From positions 966,591-1,030,590 of the forward strand of contig NW_025064881.1 of the NCBI RefSeq assembly GCF_019112545.1: a stretch of DNA of 64,000 bases. Direction: 5' to 3'. This DNA is from Guyanagaster necrorhizus (Eukaryota > Basidiomycota > Agaricomycetes > Agaricales > Physalacriaceae). This document shows, in pieces, positions 1-12,200 of this stretch (its first letter is position 1; each line of letters begins with the position of its first letter). Both the position numbers and the translations under genes were made by a program. The notes under the pieces were generated by a model. That model saw nothing but the letters and a program-made list of their open reading frames with translations. It was not told the origin of the DNA and ran no database searches.

Positions 1-127
1 AGGCGCTCGCGAATATACTGCGCTTCCTTTCGCACGGTCAAGGAAGAGCTAACGATACCATGCTCATGTGGTGTGCTTTGCTCTCAGGCCTTGATACTCA
101 CACTCTTGCATTCGTCTCCCAGCACTC

Positions 128-2420
128 ATGACAGGAAAAGGGGCATACAGAACCAGCGTCATTCGTAATGCTGCTGTTGCAGTACTTGAGTGCTGCCAAA
201 GCCTAAACATTCGTTGTGCTATCTATGGCGATCTGGCATTGCATCTTCTGTGTGATATACCAACAAGCGGCTCTGTGAGTCTGATTTCGTTGCTCTCCAC
301 CTTACGGGCTAATTGATACCATAATAGTGGCAACTGGAAATTCATATCATCGGCGATTCAGCGACCCTCACATACGCAACCCTGCGCTTGGCAGGTATGG
401 ATCGCCGGTTCTCTTTGACCACACAGGCGGCCAATAACAGAGCCACGATGTCTTATAATCACGATGTGTTAAACGACGGGTCATTGCTTAAGAAGCACAA
501 ATGCAAGATCGCCTTCATCTGCGGTCCTTTATACGATATCTTCACCATCCAAGATCTTCCCCTTCTTCCGATTCAGGTCATTCTATATAGATACATGGAG
601 ACTTATTTCAATAGGTCAGGGAGTAGATTGAAGAATGCCATGGCTGAAGTCATCGCGGCCAGTAAGGCATATCTGCGTCTTCCTGATCTGCCACCTTCTG
701 TATGGAACCTCATCCCTCCAGAGCGGCCATTGTTCCTCGATTATTTAGCGAAAATAATAGCTGTATTTCCTGAGACTGTTGACTTGTTTGCTTGTCTTTA
801 CCCCTCTTCATCCCCGCCTCTCATCTCGCCTGCTCTACTTCCCATCGAACCTCCTGTCCCATCAGTCATGGGAACCGAGTCCGCAAGCATCGTGGAACCA
901 TCATCTCTGTCTAATATTGTCAAGGAAAGAAAACGACAATTCCACTCGGAGACCGTTCTTGCTGCTGCACGTACTCTCTCGTCATGCGTTCGTCAGCTAG
1001 GACACGAGTGCTTCATCGCTGGGACAGGGGATGCTCCTTGGCATATCATGGGCTCGCCCATTATTCCAAAGGTATGATCTATACCTATCTTGAACCGTTG
1101 ACTCCTCATTCAACCTTCAACTACAGAAGCGTCATATCGACTTCTTGGTTATCTTACGCAATGGGAATTCCCTTGACTGGCTTCAGTACACTTTGTGCAA
1201 GCAAGGTGTTTTGAAAAAAAAAGGTGTTTTACAGCATTCTGTGCTTGTTAGCGATGGAAGATTAGGAGTCTGTAACATCACCTTCGAAGAACTTCCTTCG
1301 TCAATGGGCCTGCGCCCTTATGAACGCACGGGAGCATACTTCAATGGTATTTCCGTCATCAACCAAAACTACCTATTCTTCACGATGCTCAGGTCGGTGA
1401 GCTCTCAGGTACTGCCGATGAAATCAAGAGCATACGCGACTGTTTCGGCCGCTCTAGAGCTACTCTTTCATCGAAATGCCAATGTTCATGCGGCATTCGG
1501 AGATGTGAGCAAACTTGTAGAGCTCAATCGGCTAGTTTGTGCCTGTGCGGCTGCTCATCCGATGCTCAGAGGGTATTTCGCTGGTATTGGCTTCGGCTCT
1601 TCCCTGATGCCCACGCTATTGGCTCCTCTACCAATGCCAGTCCGCACGGTGTGTGAGCCAGCAGTGCCTGTCCAAGTTCCAGTGATAGGCACACAGGGCG
1701 GAGTCGTATTTCAAGCAGCCATCGATACAGTACGTCTCCTTCGAGGCTCGGGCTATTCATGTGCGATTTTCGGCAGTGCTGCTTGTTATCTTTACGGAAA
1801 TGAACGCCTGCCGAATGTATGTATAACACACTCTTGTAGACTTTAGTTAAACTAATGCTCTGCTGCAGGACGTCGATATCCTTGTCTCGTCCTTGGTTGA
1901 GGCGGAAGTTATCAAGGGCAGTCTAGTTAACCAGGACCCTCTCCACTTTCACCTCAAGAAGGCCAAAACTCCAGGGGCGACTTACAAAGTTTTATGGTAC
2001 TGTTATCACCAGGATATCGGAGGAAGGATCATGACCAGGGAGTCCAAAGTTGACATCGTCATGGCTGGCACGATGATGCTGCCATTCCTATCGTCAGGAT
2101 CAATTATCATGCAGGGAGCGTTACCTCTAGTTCCCCTCGAGGTGCTTCTCCTGCATAAGCTGCAGGGATGGTACGATCACATGACAGCACCCGAACTGCA
2201 CAAGCAAAGAAAGCAGACGACCGACGTAGCAGACATTCGGCGTACCCTCAAGATTGTGCTCCAGAGCGTGACGAGGACTAAGAGATCGTGGGCTCGAGTG
2301 GCGCTGAGTTTCTTCCAGGAGGAGTTCCAACGCCTTACGACGGATAGGGTGAAGCTCTTCTGTTCCATGTTTGTAGACTGTAAGAACGATTGGTATCAAC
2401 TGGGATTTGAAGTGGCATAA
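128..2420 (+). CDS. Protein with three nucleotidyltransferase-like repeats, four exons
   Basis: Proposed exons are 128-274, 328-1071, 1127-1816 and 1869-2420. All introns start GT, end AG and are phase 0, giving about 710 residues. Three related blocks follow one another. The third keeps a nucleotidyltransferase-fold signature: Gly-Ser at 513-514, Asp-x-Asp at 528-530, and a third acid in VDIVMAG near 589. The second keeps only HID near 302. The first has YGD in place of the Gly-Ser loop and no Asp-x-Asp. From the fold, only the third block could be catalytic; substrate is unknown. The 5' end is uncertain: an open frame covers bases 3-129 and more coding exons may lie left of the window. The domain call rests on motifs alone. 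The splice model is well supported because all frames join. Confidence 0.72.
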
Positions 2421-3220
2421 ACTGTTATACTCATGGATTTGGCCTTTGTATACGATGGACTATTGTCTCACTATTACCGAGCTATCAACTTCACAGATAC
2501 ACTGCTAGGGCGTGCTCGTTCTATGTCATTTGCCTTCATGCAATATGGATCATACTTTGGCGAATTCATACATCACGGCAGCCAAGGATGCTTGATCAGT
2601 TTTGCAGCAGACTCTCAGTCTTCGGTACGAAGGGAGAAAGAAAACCAACAAAAAGCTGTTTTAATTCCAGACCACCACATACAATCAATCTGGTTCAGTG
2701 TGATCTCGGTGCTCTGGCTTCATCATGACGAAAAAATATCAAATGAAGACCTGCGATAATATTCATTGATAGGAGCATGGCATATGCAAGATAAGCAGGC
2801 CAGCTAATCGAACGGTTGCTGGGCCGCATGAGGGCAGGCCTCAGGCCCTCTGACCCCCAAGGCGCTAGGGAAAGGGAGAGAGAAAATATTCCTCTACCCT
2901 ACCGATGGATAATCGGAATGAATATCATTTATCTGATGGCATACCTAGCTGGACAACGTCGGATTCGGGCTCGACTATGACAGTGCCATCCCATCTTACC
3001 TTCTGCCATGACTCGCTAAAGCTCGACCTTAGGATGTATATATATCTCCGGAATGGTAATTTCCCAGCACTTGGTCTAAAGAAAAAAAACGATCTAACAT
3101 ACAACTGAGCTAAAGAGCCTACATGAACAAATCCTGGAGAAGGGGAAAACTTGAAACACTGAAGAGATTATCCAAAAACGGAACAAAAAAAGGGCCTCTT
3201 ATAACAAAAAGTCATTTGCA
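2421..3220. other. Intergenic stretch, no supported gene
   Basis: This lies between the nucleotidyltransferase-like gene (+) and the C2H2 gene (-), whose 3' ends face each other. Short open frames at 2433-2759 and 2905-3108 have no recognisable motif and no splice support. I treat them as chance frames in the 3' flanks. Confidence 0.5.
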
Positions 3221-4085
3221 CTAGGGTCGAGAGAAACGTCCCACGGTTCGTTTCAACAGTCCCTGCTCGTCGACGTAGAACATCCCACTGCTCGAGGGCC
3301 CTGGCGCATACTCCAAAGACGACGGAGATATTGATGTACGAGGGATCGGCGGTCCTGGTCCGTAGGCTTCGTATCCCATATCATGTTGCGAGATTTCAGC
3401 ATTCGACCCGTTCCAAGACGGTCCAGGGTACATCACGGCAGGGACGTAAGGCCGGGGAGGACCCAGGTTGACAGGTACAGACGCTGCATACTGATCCCCG
3501 AAAGGTGCACGGGCAGGAGTAGACGCGTTGAGCGTGGTTGACCTTCCCGAGATGAACTGGTCCATGAAGGTTTCTCCGGGATTGAGGCCACCATTGGTTG
3601 GGGCGTCGAAATCGTTCGAAGCCGAGGACTCCGCCGTGGTTTCCCTTTCGTAGGCACTTCCCTCAGGGATGGGCTGCGTGATAACTCCGTAAGGTAGTGC
3701 AGTGCCGTGGTACTTTCGCCGGTGTTTAGCGAGGACGCCTTGGTTGCTGCCACCCCAAGTACAGTCGGGAGCATCCGTGCACTTGTATCTTTCGTTACCA
3801 GCGCTGGAGGAACATGTCAGATTTGTAGAAGCCAAACAAATCAGTGCACGGACTGATGTTTGGCCCTGTGTGTTTCAAGATTGCTCTTCTGGAGAAGCTT
3901 CACCGGGCAGTCGGGGCAAGCATACCAGCTGTCACACAATGAATATAAGCAAAGGTAGGGAGAGTACTGTCTCCTTACTGTTGCTCCGATTTCGAGTGTA
4001 ACATCATGTGCCTTTGGAGATCTTTCTGTCGAGAGACCCTGGTGGAGCACTCCGGGCATTGAAACTGTTTGTTTCCTCGAGCCAT
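3221..4085 (-). CDS. C2H2 zinc finger protein, three fingers, three exons
   Basis: Exons on the minus strand are 4085-3979, 3928-3854 and 3803-3221, joined in phase 2, giving 254 residues. Finger 1 (CPEC...HMMLH) ends exon 1. Finger 2 (CPDC...HRAKH) fills exon 2. Finger 3 (CTDAPDC...HRRKYH) opens exon 3. The remaining 170 residues are rich in Pro, Ser and Gly, as in many fungal transcription factors, so a DNA-binding regulator is likely. The intron 2 donor is GTCCGT, weaker than usual, but the paralogue at 54820-55813 has an intron at the same place and phase and an exon 2 of the same 75-base length. The first Met is chosen because a TATA box lies about 100 bases upstream and the paralogue aligns from this point. 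Target genes are unknown. Confidence 0.85.
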
Positions 4086-4185
4086 GGTAAAGGGCAGTTG
4101 AAAGCAAAGGGGAAGATGAACAGGAGGATTTTCGAGGGAAGGGGGGGAGAGACAAGCAGTAAGGAAGCGAGCTGAACATGCCGGG

Positions 4186-4214
4186 CTTTTATAGGCCTCA
4201 AAGGGCTGGATTGG
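4186..4214 (-). promoter_or_regulatory. CCAAT and TATA boxes of the C2H2 gene
   Basis: On the minus strand TATAAAAG (4193-4186) lies about 100 bases before the ATG at 4085, and CCAAT (4214-4210) lies 17 bases further upstream. The same order, with a similar surrounding sequence, occurs before the paralogue (54765-54793). This supports its being the core promoter. Confidence 0.7.
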
Positions 4215-4790
4215 TTGGAAAACGCGCCGTTTGTTTCTTCCTTGTAAGCCAACTTTATAGTGAGTGGCGGCCAATTCTTACAGCAGTGCTACCAATTCGC
4301 AGGAATAGCCATTATAGGATGTTGCCGGATTGATTGACGCTGAGAAGGAACAAAGGCGCATCGGGTGTAGGCCAGAGACACAAACAATTCAGGGGCTCCA
4401 GGTTTTTTTCCCCAGTAAGGCAGGTCCTGACATGATCCAATAGATACAGGAAATTCCTGCGAGCTGTACCACCGCTCAGGCAAGTGCCTTTGTTTTACCA
4501 AGAGAGAAGACTCGATTATGTAGTCATCGGCGCTGAGATTGAGCATGCGTCGCATCGTAAATCTAACAAGCAGCAGAAGTTGACACAAGTAGCAAATACC
4601 AATGAAGGGTAATAGCAGAGTAGCGGCGAGTACAAGGTCGGAAGGATACAGCAACGATCGGCGAAAGCCGTATGCATTACATAAGACACGCGTCGCGTCC
4701 AGTTTGTTTTGACATTTTCTAACAAAGCGTATTCTTCCTTACAAGGGAGTAGTGGGTGACAAAAGGAGAGCTATCAGTTAGTAAAGTACA
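4215..4790 (-). other. Upstream region shared with the second C2H2 gene
   Basis: Several blocks match the region upstream of the paralogue in the same order: GGACCTGCCTTACT, GGCAACATCCTATAA, and GTTGGCTTA followed by the CCAAT box. The corresponding blocks lie at about 54560-54770. The duplication therefore covers about 300 bases of upstream sequence as well as the coding part. The open frame at 4289-4654 here has no recognisable protein and is probably chance. Confidence 0.65.
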
Positions 4791-4977
4791 GATCAACAAA
4801 ATGTGTTTGTGCTGGGCCGGGAGAATTTTGCATTTGCACAGTGTGTTATTGCATTTTTTTCCCTTCAGTGTGTTACCATAGTGTGTGTTTGATGCATTTG
4901 GTGCATTTGAGATTAGACTAGTATAGCAGTTAACATCTCACAAAAGCACTTCTGGATAGTAAAACCGTGTGTATATG

Positions 4978-5236
4978 TGTTGGAGGATATCCATACATAT
5001 ACCCATACTATTACACTTTTGATTGTCACACTTTTGATTATCACCTATTCTTACTTACCATATATACATGCTCCCTGTCATTTCCTGATCACCTATATAG
5101 CCTGGCCATAAATACCCATATACCTCAGTCATTTCACCTATACTGTGCCTGACTGAGATATGTATACTATTATCATGCTTTTTACTGTATCACTCACACT
5201 CTTTTGTAGACAGTTACTCATATTCTTCTGCTATTA
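4978..5236 (+). mobile_element. Copia-type solo LTR with duplication ATATG
   Basis: A 259-base sequence starting TGTTGGAGGATAT is bounded by the direct repeat ATATG at 4973-4977 and 5237-5241. It ends TTA where the second copy ends TCA, a likely C-to-T change. The second copy lies at 56955-60144, split by a pogo element and followed by a GGTTATGAG primer site. That primer site and the gag-like remnant after it are the reason for calling this a Copia LTR. Confidence 0.8.
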
Positions 5237-5241
5237 ATATG

Positions 5242-8200
5242 TTAAAACCTGCAGTATAAGAGAACCTGAAGCTTGTGGCATGCATCCATACTTTACAGAA
5301 CACTCTGGATGCCATGCTATAAGGCAAAATCTATGTCTAAGTCAGAATGCATCTCACACATTGACTCAACTTTGAAAATGCACCTTGCAAGTCTTTATGC
5401 ATGCATTGTTGGATACAATGCACACATTGGAAAAATAAATTCATGTGTTCCAAAGAAAATGCATCCACACATATGATTGTGACACATTTGTGCCAGGTGC
5501 ATTCAGTGCATTAACCTAAGTTTAACTGCACAATTGTGTCCCCCATACTTTTGGCTTAGCAAAGAGCATTTGATACTGTTCCATTACTGCTAGGATTCTC
5601 ATAAAACTTGTCTATCTAAACAAAAACATCTTCTACATTTTGACAACAGTAGTCTAAGTTCTATTTTTCTAGATGCACTTGGCTGATTGCTTAGTTAGTT
5701 TTCTATTATCATTCTGTAGTGGATTCTCCACAGTGTTAGGCTCTGATACTGCTTTATGCTTCCTGAATATCATCTGAGGCTTAGGTACAGGCCCATATGC
5801 TCTTTTCTTTATATTGTCTTCTTCTTCTCTTGCTTAGAACCACTCCTGCTGTTTGTCTTCATCAAAATCTGATCCAGGCTTCTCAATGTCAATGATTGTA
5901 AGAACAATATATAATTGTAAAGCAGTTCAAGCTTATCTCAAGTTTAGACTTTATCCCTTCTCTCACATCTTTACTATTCTCTTCTCTAAATTTCCAAGGA
6001 TACCAGCTTTCTCTGATGTATCAAACATTTTGTCCTTCAAAATATGTAAAGCTTCTATATCAATGTTCACAAAAGAAAATTTCAGATATCCATCAGTAGT
6101 AAGTTGAGTATAATAAACTAACTACTCTCATGCACTTCAAAGAATAAAGATTTCCACATTCTTGTCTTTATTGTTGACTATTGGACAATTCTCTTGGCTC
6201 AAGAATATATCACAATGTTGGTAGATGACTAGTAAAGTGCATGCATGAGCAACCAAAAGACAAAGTGAGCAGCCCTTTTCTTGATCTTTAGGGTTGGTAA
6301 TATATTGATAGATATAGTTATAAATTCAGGCTTGATCATCAAGTGTTAGAGTCTCATTCCAATAAATATGTGTAGGTGTAGCAAAAGAGCTTTATCAATC
6401 TCAGAGTTAAAGGGTAGAGATTTAAGATTTAGGAGAAGCTCTTCAGGGTCTTTATGCTTGTAAACTTCATCTGCATGCAGAAACTTTTCAAGCTAGAAAT
6501 TTGATCAATCCATTGTTTATCCAACTTGGCAAGTGAGAATTAATGACTTGATTAAGTGTCACTTAGCACAGTTGTATCACAGTGCATCTATAAGATCAGA
6601 CTTGTTAATAGTAGTGTATTTGCCTGTGCTGTATGCCAAGTCTGGTGCAGGAATATTGTCTCTCCATAATTTCCCAATCCAACCTTTTTGTTGAATATTA
6701 TAGATTATGAGATATTAAGGATAATAGAATTCTCTAATTTTTGCAAGAGCTATCTTGCCTGAGCTGTTGTTAACAGTTTTAGTCTTCTTATCATGATGAA
6801 TGCTTGTGAAATACATACAAAAGATACTGCCTGACAGTGGTGATTGTCTCTAGAATTTTCTTGCTGTTTAATAAGAAAAATAAATCAGTATTTATAGTCA
6901 ACATTAATAGATTAATTTAGACATATATTCATCTTGACCACTATGTTATAACTTGATTACTGTCAGATATCATATCATCAAACAATAGCAACTTTCTAGG
7001 CATGCACATGTGACATTGAAAAGTCTTTAAAAGATTATGCTGCATGCAACAATTTGTCTGGCAGGCTAGATGTGAATAGTTATAACATTCTTTACATTCA
7101 ATTGCATTTTCTTTAACTTCAGTGTGATGTCCATCAGAATCAGTACCACAATAGCAGAGAATATAAAGAGGTGATAATGATAGTGGAGAACTGGAAACTG
7201 GAGACATTTTATTTCTGGCTGTAGATGGATAATACAGGTTTTTATCTTCTGGTGTATCATTCTTATTTGAAAATAAGAGTTTCTTCTTTTCTGAGTTATC
7301 ACTTGAACTGCTAGCAATATCATCATCCTGTATAGCAATTGGAGAAAGACTTTGTTGTTGTATATTCAGTTTACTTGACTTTGATGACTCTATAAGATAA
7401 CAGAACTCCCAGCTATAAGGCTCAGATGAGTATTTGATAGTCCAATGCAGTTCAGCATCAGAGATAGAGTGGAATTTTAGTGCAAGATAATTTGGTGAGT
7501 TTTTAAAATCAACAAGAAACTTCTTTTTGAATAGTTCTTGCTGCTAGGCTTTAAAGTACTGTTGTGCTGACATGCCTCCATGTAAATGATAAATAGTAGC
7601 ATATATGTGATAGTCTTCCAGAATGAATGATGTCCTTCCCACAATCAAGATATTCATTGATGATCAACTCTGGAGCTGGCTGTATCCAAAGTGATTTATT
7701 TTGTCATATTCAAAGACAGCTAATTTTCCATTACATATTGGAATAGCAAATCATGTGATAAAATAATTGCTATTCTTGAAGATTCATATGACTGGAACAT
7801 ACTCAAGGCTCTTATCCTTCACATCTTGAAGTGTCAGTAGAGTGAGTATATATAGAAAGTCTCAGATATAGTCACTATTGGCTAATACTTCACCAAAATG
7901 CATCTGACTATGCATGCTTGATAGTTCTATTGTTGGAATAATAGAAATCAAAGTGATAAATATTGCATTGAAGATGCAACTCTTTATATAATATATACTA
8001 GTGCACCAACAGTCAGATATTGTCTGTAATACAGGTGGAGCAGATTTCACATGTGTGAGTTTATTAAACCAAATCTTAATGCTGTCTTTGCATGTTTTGA
8101 ACTTATTAATTAATGAGCCATTATACATTAATGTTTTTGAGTAAGGTTTATTGATCAGAACATAAACCAGAGAGCCAGAACCAGATGAGCCAGTATAGAA

Positions 8201-8546
8201 TTGCACAGTAGTAGTAAACACTGAAAAGAACTTTTGACAGTTATTGAGCATTGATAAGTGACTTTCTGGAGCTACTACATCTCAAAACCACATCTAAACA
8301 GTCAATAGTTAGGGTGATAATGATCTGTAGTAGTTCAAGTCACTCACCAATGAGTTCTAGAAAGAATCCTCACTTTTGGTGACTAACTTGATGTGGTAGA
8401 GAAATGAGCAAAAGCTATTATGAATATTTTAGAGCTCTTGTGATAGCATGAATGATTCAGGAAAATCATAAAGAGACCAATTATAGCACTATTTTAATAT
8501 GATATAGAGGTACTAGATTAGGCTTAAAGTTGATCTCTGACTCTCT
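5242..8546 (-). mobile_element. Old AT-rich relic of unidentified type, left part
   Basis: The sequence is AT-rich and almost without CpG. Broken frames on the minus strand read into each other around stops (for example 8251-7862 and 7620-7340). The duplication CCAAC at 8547-8551 and 30220-30224 shows that 30225 onward was once contiguous with this part, so the coding direction runs from about 32970 to 30225 and then from 8546 to 6941. I do not recognise the main protein. Its likely C-terminal part holds a Cys/His cluster described separately. Element type is unknown. Confidence 0.55.
6941..7207 (-). pseudogene. PHD-finger-like Cys/His cluster in the old relic
   Basis: Translated on the minus strand, the frame shows CYC, then about 16 residues, then CKEC-x4-H-x2-C, then CHMC. 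The spacing C-x2-C-x4-H-x2-C with a final C-x2-C is that of a PHD finger, a chromatin-reading zinc domain. The frame stops soon after the cluster at 6941, so it was probably the C-terminus of the protein encoded by the relic. The frame upstream is broken. An accidental match is unlikely given all the ligands, but the host protein remains unnamed. Confidence 0.5.
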
Positions 8547-8551
8547 CCAAC

Positions 8552-8728
8552 TGTTAAGCCCAAACTCCACATGACTATTAACATGTGATAAACAGTTCAG
8601 TACCTCATACTTTGGGTATGTCCGACTGAGTTCACTGATGTGTTAACAGAGTTGTGTGATCAAGGTATTGCAAGTTGCTTGAGATAGGATGATAGAGAAT
8701 AAACTTTAGCTTGAAGCTGGAGTATTAC
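8552..8728 (-). repeat. Left (3') LTR of element C, first part
   Basis: These are the first 177 bases of the 526-base LTR. They break off at ATTAC, where element A inserted. The remainder is 16951-17299. The 13-base arm TTAGCTTGAAGCT at 8706-8718 is the exact complement of the C primer site at 29680-29692. Confidence 0.85.
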
Positions 8729-9178
8729 TGTTAAGCCCAAGCGACACGTGACAGATAACACGTGATAGACAGATGTCCCTTCGCACTTCGAGGGATCACC
8801 CGAATCCACAATGATGTTGTCCTGTTTCGGTGTGTCACAAGGCCACGCAGTGGCTCGAGAGTAGAATGGTATGAATATAAACTTTAGCTCGAAGCTGGGG
8901 TATACCAGCGAGAGCTGTGGCCTTTAAATACTGTACAGTAGTCCGCTAATTATACTATTTACCTATTGTGTGTTTCTGGTCCATTGTGCTCGTTGTCCTT
9001 GAGCGTCGCTATCGTACATAAAAGGGCGATTGTGTGTCGTCGAGCACAACCGTTGTAATGTCTGGATGGAGAGCTTTTAGTTGTGCTGACTAAGCTCCCA
9101 CGGTCTTGTGCCTTCTGACTCAGCGTGAATAGGGGTAGAGGAAAGAAAAAGGAAAGGAAAAAGGGATAAATCGTAACA
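8729..9178 (-). repeat. 3' LTR of element A
   Basis: It is 450 bases long. The minus strand carries TATTTAAA (8930-8923), and 34 bases after the start of that box the arm AGCTTCGAGCTAA (8896-8884). The arm is complementary to the primer site next to the other LTR. Confidence 0.9.
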
Positions 9179-9188
9179 TTACCCCCTC
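9179..9188 (-). promoter_or_regulatory. Polypurine tract of element A
   Basis: GAGGGGGTAA on the minus strand lies directly before the 3' LTR. It matches the tract of element B at 27177-27187. This is the expected site for priming plus-strand DNA. Confidence 0.8.
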
Positions 9189-9211
9189 GTTAAGACCATC
9201 GTCCCGATGGC

Positions 9212-12200
9212 TTAATTAAGGGATAATTCATAGTCGTGTATGGCGGTGTCCGCATTCATATGCTTTTCGTTGACCCACTGATTAGATTCTGGGCCGTACC
9301 CCTTCCAGCTGACTAAATAGTCAACCGTTGTAGTCATTCCGCCCCCTTTCGCCTTGATTTTTCGGAGTTTGTGGTTTAGGACTTGATCAATTTCGAAGTG
9401 CTCCTCGTCATCGATCAAGTCTGGTGGTGGCGGAGGCGGGTGTTCCTGGTTCGGGAACGCTGGTGCGATGTAGGGCGTTAATAACGTTTCATTGAATACG
9501 TCGTGGATTTTCCATGTTTGCGGTAGCCGTAGTTTGTATGCGGATGACCCGATGGCCTTTTCAATGGTGAAGGGCCCAGTTCGTTTGTCGTCGAGTTTCT
9601 TTTTTGGTCGTGGTAGATGCAGGTGGGTCGTATCTAGCCAGACTTTGTCGTTGATGTTATACTTGTGACTCGGTCGACGATGTTTGTCGTAGTTCTTTTT
9701 CATGGTTGTTGCTGCCCTTTCCAAGGCTGTTTTCGTTTCGTTGTGGATTTTTTCCATGTGTGTTGCGAACTCCGACGATGCGGGTGTTGTTGGGCGAAGT
9801 CGGTTTGCGTGGGTGACGTACGGGTGCCGACCGTGGTTTATAAAGAATGGGGTCTTCCCTGTTGCAGAGTGAACGCGGTTGTTGTGTTGGAAGGCCGCTA
9901 ATGCGAGCCATTCAGTCCAATCATCTTGTCGATAATTGATGAAAAGTCGTAGGTACTTTTCAATTTCCTGATTGACGCGTTCTGTTTGTCCATCAGTTTG
10001 GGGATGATAGGCAGTGGACGCGTTTTGTTTGATGTTCAGAATGCGGTAGAGGTCGGTAAGAAACTTCAAGACGAATTGAGGGCCCCTGTCTGAGATTATG
10101 ACTTGGGGCATCCCGTACTTCGCGTATACTTCGTCTCGTAGGATTTTAGCCCAACCTTCGGAAGTTAGTTCTGTGGAGCATGCAATCGGGATGATTGCTT
10201 TGGAGAACCGGTCCACGATGACCAAGATTGCATCATATCCGTTGCATTCGGGTAAACCAGTGATCATATCGACTGAGATATATGTCCATGGGGCAGAGGG
10301 TATTTCATTGGGGTGAAGAGGCGCGGCACGGGCTTGTGTGGAAGACTTTCCTCGTTGGCAAGCTTCGCAGGCTTTTACATACGTCGTTATGTCATTTCCC
10401 ATTTTGGGCCACCAATATTCTCGTAGAACGAGTTCCTTGGTTTTAGCAATGCCCGGGTGCCCTGCCATTTCGTGATCGTGGCACGTGGCGATGATTTCGC
10501 CACGAAGTTGTTGATCACGGGGAATGTAGATGCGGCCATCGTAGCGGATTAGTCCGTCCTCTTTTGTCATTCCTCGTTCGTGATTGAGGGAGGGGGCCAC
10601 CCGTTGGTCCCATTTGTGGCTATCCCGGGTTGCACTCTTGATCCGTTCATGTATTTCCTCCTCTGTTGGCATTATCATGGCTCGGAAGTGTTCCGGCCTT
10701 AATAATGTCACGCCTTCGTTGTCTGTTCCCCCCTGGTTATGATCTGATCGCCGGCTCAGTAGGTCGGCCTTTTTGTTTGCCGTTCCTGCCTTGTGATGTA
10801 AGGTGTACTGGTACTGACTGAGTTCGGTTACCCATCGGGCCTGTCGTCGGTTGAGTTTCTGTGGCTGGCGGAAGTATCGCAGGTTTTGGTGGTCTGTCCA
10901 GACCTCGAATACTTCCTCGGCTCCGATAAGGTAATGCCGCCATTCTTCCAGGGCGAGCATGATGGCGAGTAATTCTTTGTCGTAGATCTCGTAATTTCGC
11001 TCTGTCGTGGTCAAGGCTTTGGAAAGAAAGGCGACGGGCCGCCACTTCCCTCCTTGCTCCTGAGCGAGTACGGCTCCTATTGCTCCCTCACTGGAATCGG
11101 CCTCTACTCTGAATTTTCCTTCCCGAGTTGGAATGGCTAGTACGACGTCTTCCGCCAACCGTTGTTTAAGGTCATTAAAGGCGGCCCGTTGGGAAAGCCC
11201 CCACTGCCAGGGAGCATTGCCCGTCAACTGCGTCATTGGACGGACGATTTTGCTGTAGTCCCGAATAAACCGTCGGTAGAAGTTTGTGAACCCGAGGAAC
11301 GATTGTAGCTCCTTTTTCTTGTTGGGCTCAGGCCATTCAGTGACCCCGGCGACCTTTACCGGGTCCATGCGGATGTTCCCCTCGCTGATGATGACTCCGA
11401 GGTACTCTGTTTCGAGTACCTCGAATTCACATTTCTCCGCTTTGAGGAATAGCTTGTGTTTCCTCATCAGGGACAACACCTCCCGTACCAGATTCCGATG
11501 TTCTTCCCGTGTTTTGGACATGATTAGGATGTCATCGAGGTAAATTGTTACCTTCCCAGTGGAGATGAGGTCTTTGAAGATATCGTTCATCATCCATTGG
11601 AAGGTGGCGGGAGAATTTGTGAGTCCGAAGAACATGACTGTTGGTTCGAACAATCCTCGATTGGTACGGAACGCGGCCTTCCACTCGTCTCCTTCTTTGA
11701 TGCGGACGTTATTATATCCCCACCGTACATCAAGTTTCGTATAGTATTTGGCCCCTCGGAGTTTGTCCATTAGCTCCGAGATTAAGGGCAGTGGATATCG
11801 GTTTTTGATAGTCATCTCGTTCAGTTTTCGGTAATCCTGAATGGGTCGAAGCTTCCCATCCTTTTTCTTGACAAAGAAGAAGGGAGATGCCATAGGGGAC
11901 TTCGAGGGACGAATCCTGCCGCTTGATAAGTTCTCGTCTAGGAACTTATCGAGTTCCTGCTGTTCATGATGGCCGAGGGGGTAGGTCTTGCAATCTAAAT
12001 TGGCACTGGCATTTGGTACCAGCTCGATTGCATGGTCCCAGGGTTTTGGAGCGGGTAGTTCGTCAAAACTTTCCTTTTCGAAGAGATCCTTGTAGTCTCG
12101 CGCCCATTCAGGCACCATCTCTTCGAATGTTTTCTCGCTCTTCCCCTCGTTGGCTTTAGCGGCCAAATCGTTGGCATGGTGGACGGCACGTATGCGGATC

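Noticed and set aside
4289..4654. 121-codon minus-strand frame upstream of the C2H2 gene
   Set aside because: The same region upstream of the paralogue is similar in DNA but I see no matching frame kept open, and the conserved parts are promoter-like blocks.
5242..8546. Possible CRISPR-like or tandem array in the AT-rich block
   Set aside because: Short TGCAT-type words recur, but without regular spacing or a constant repeat. They follow from CpG-depleted AT-rich sequence.
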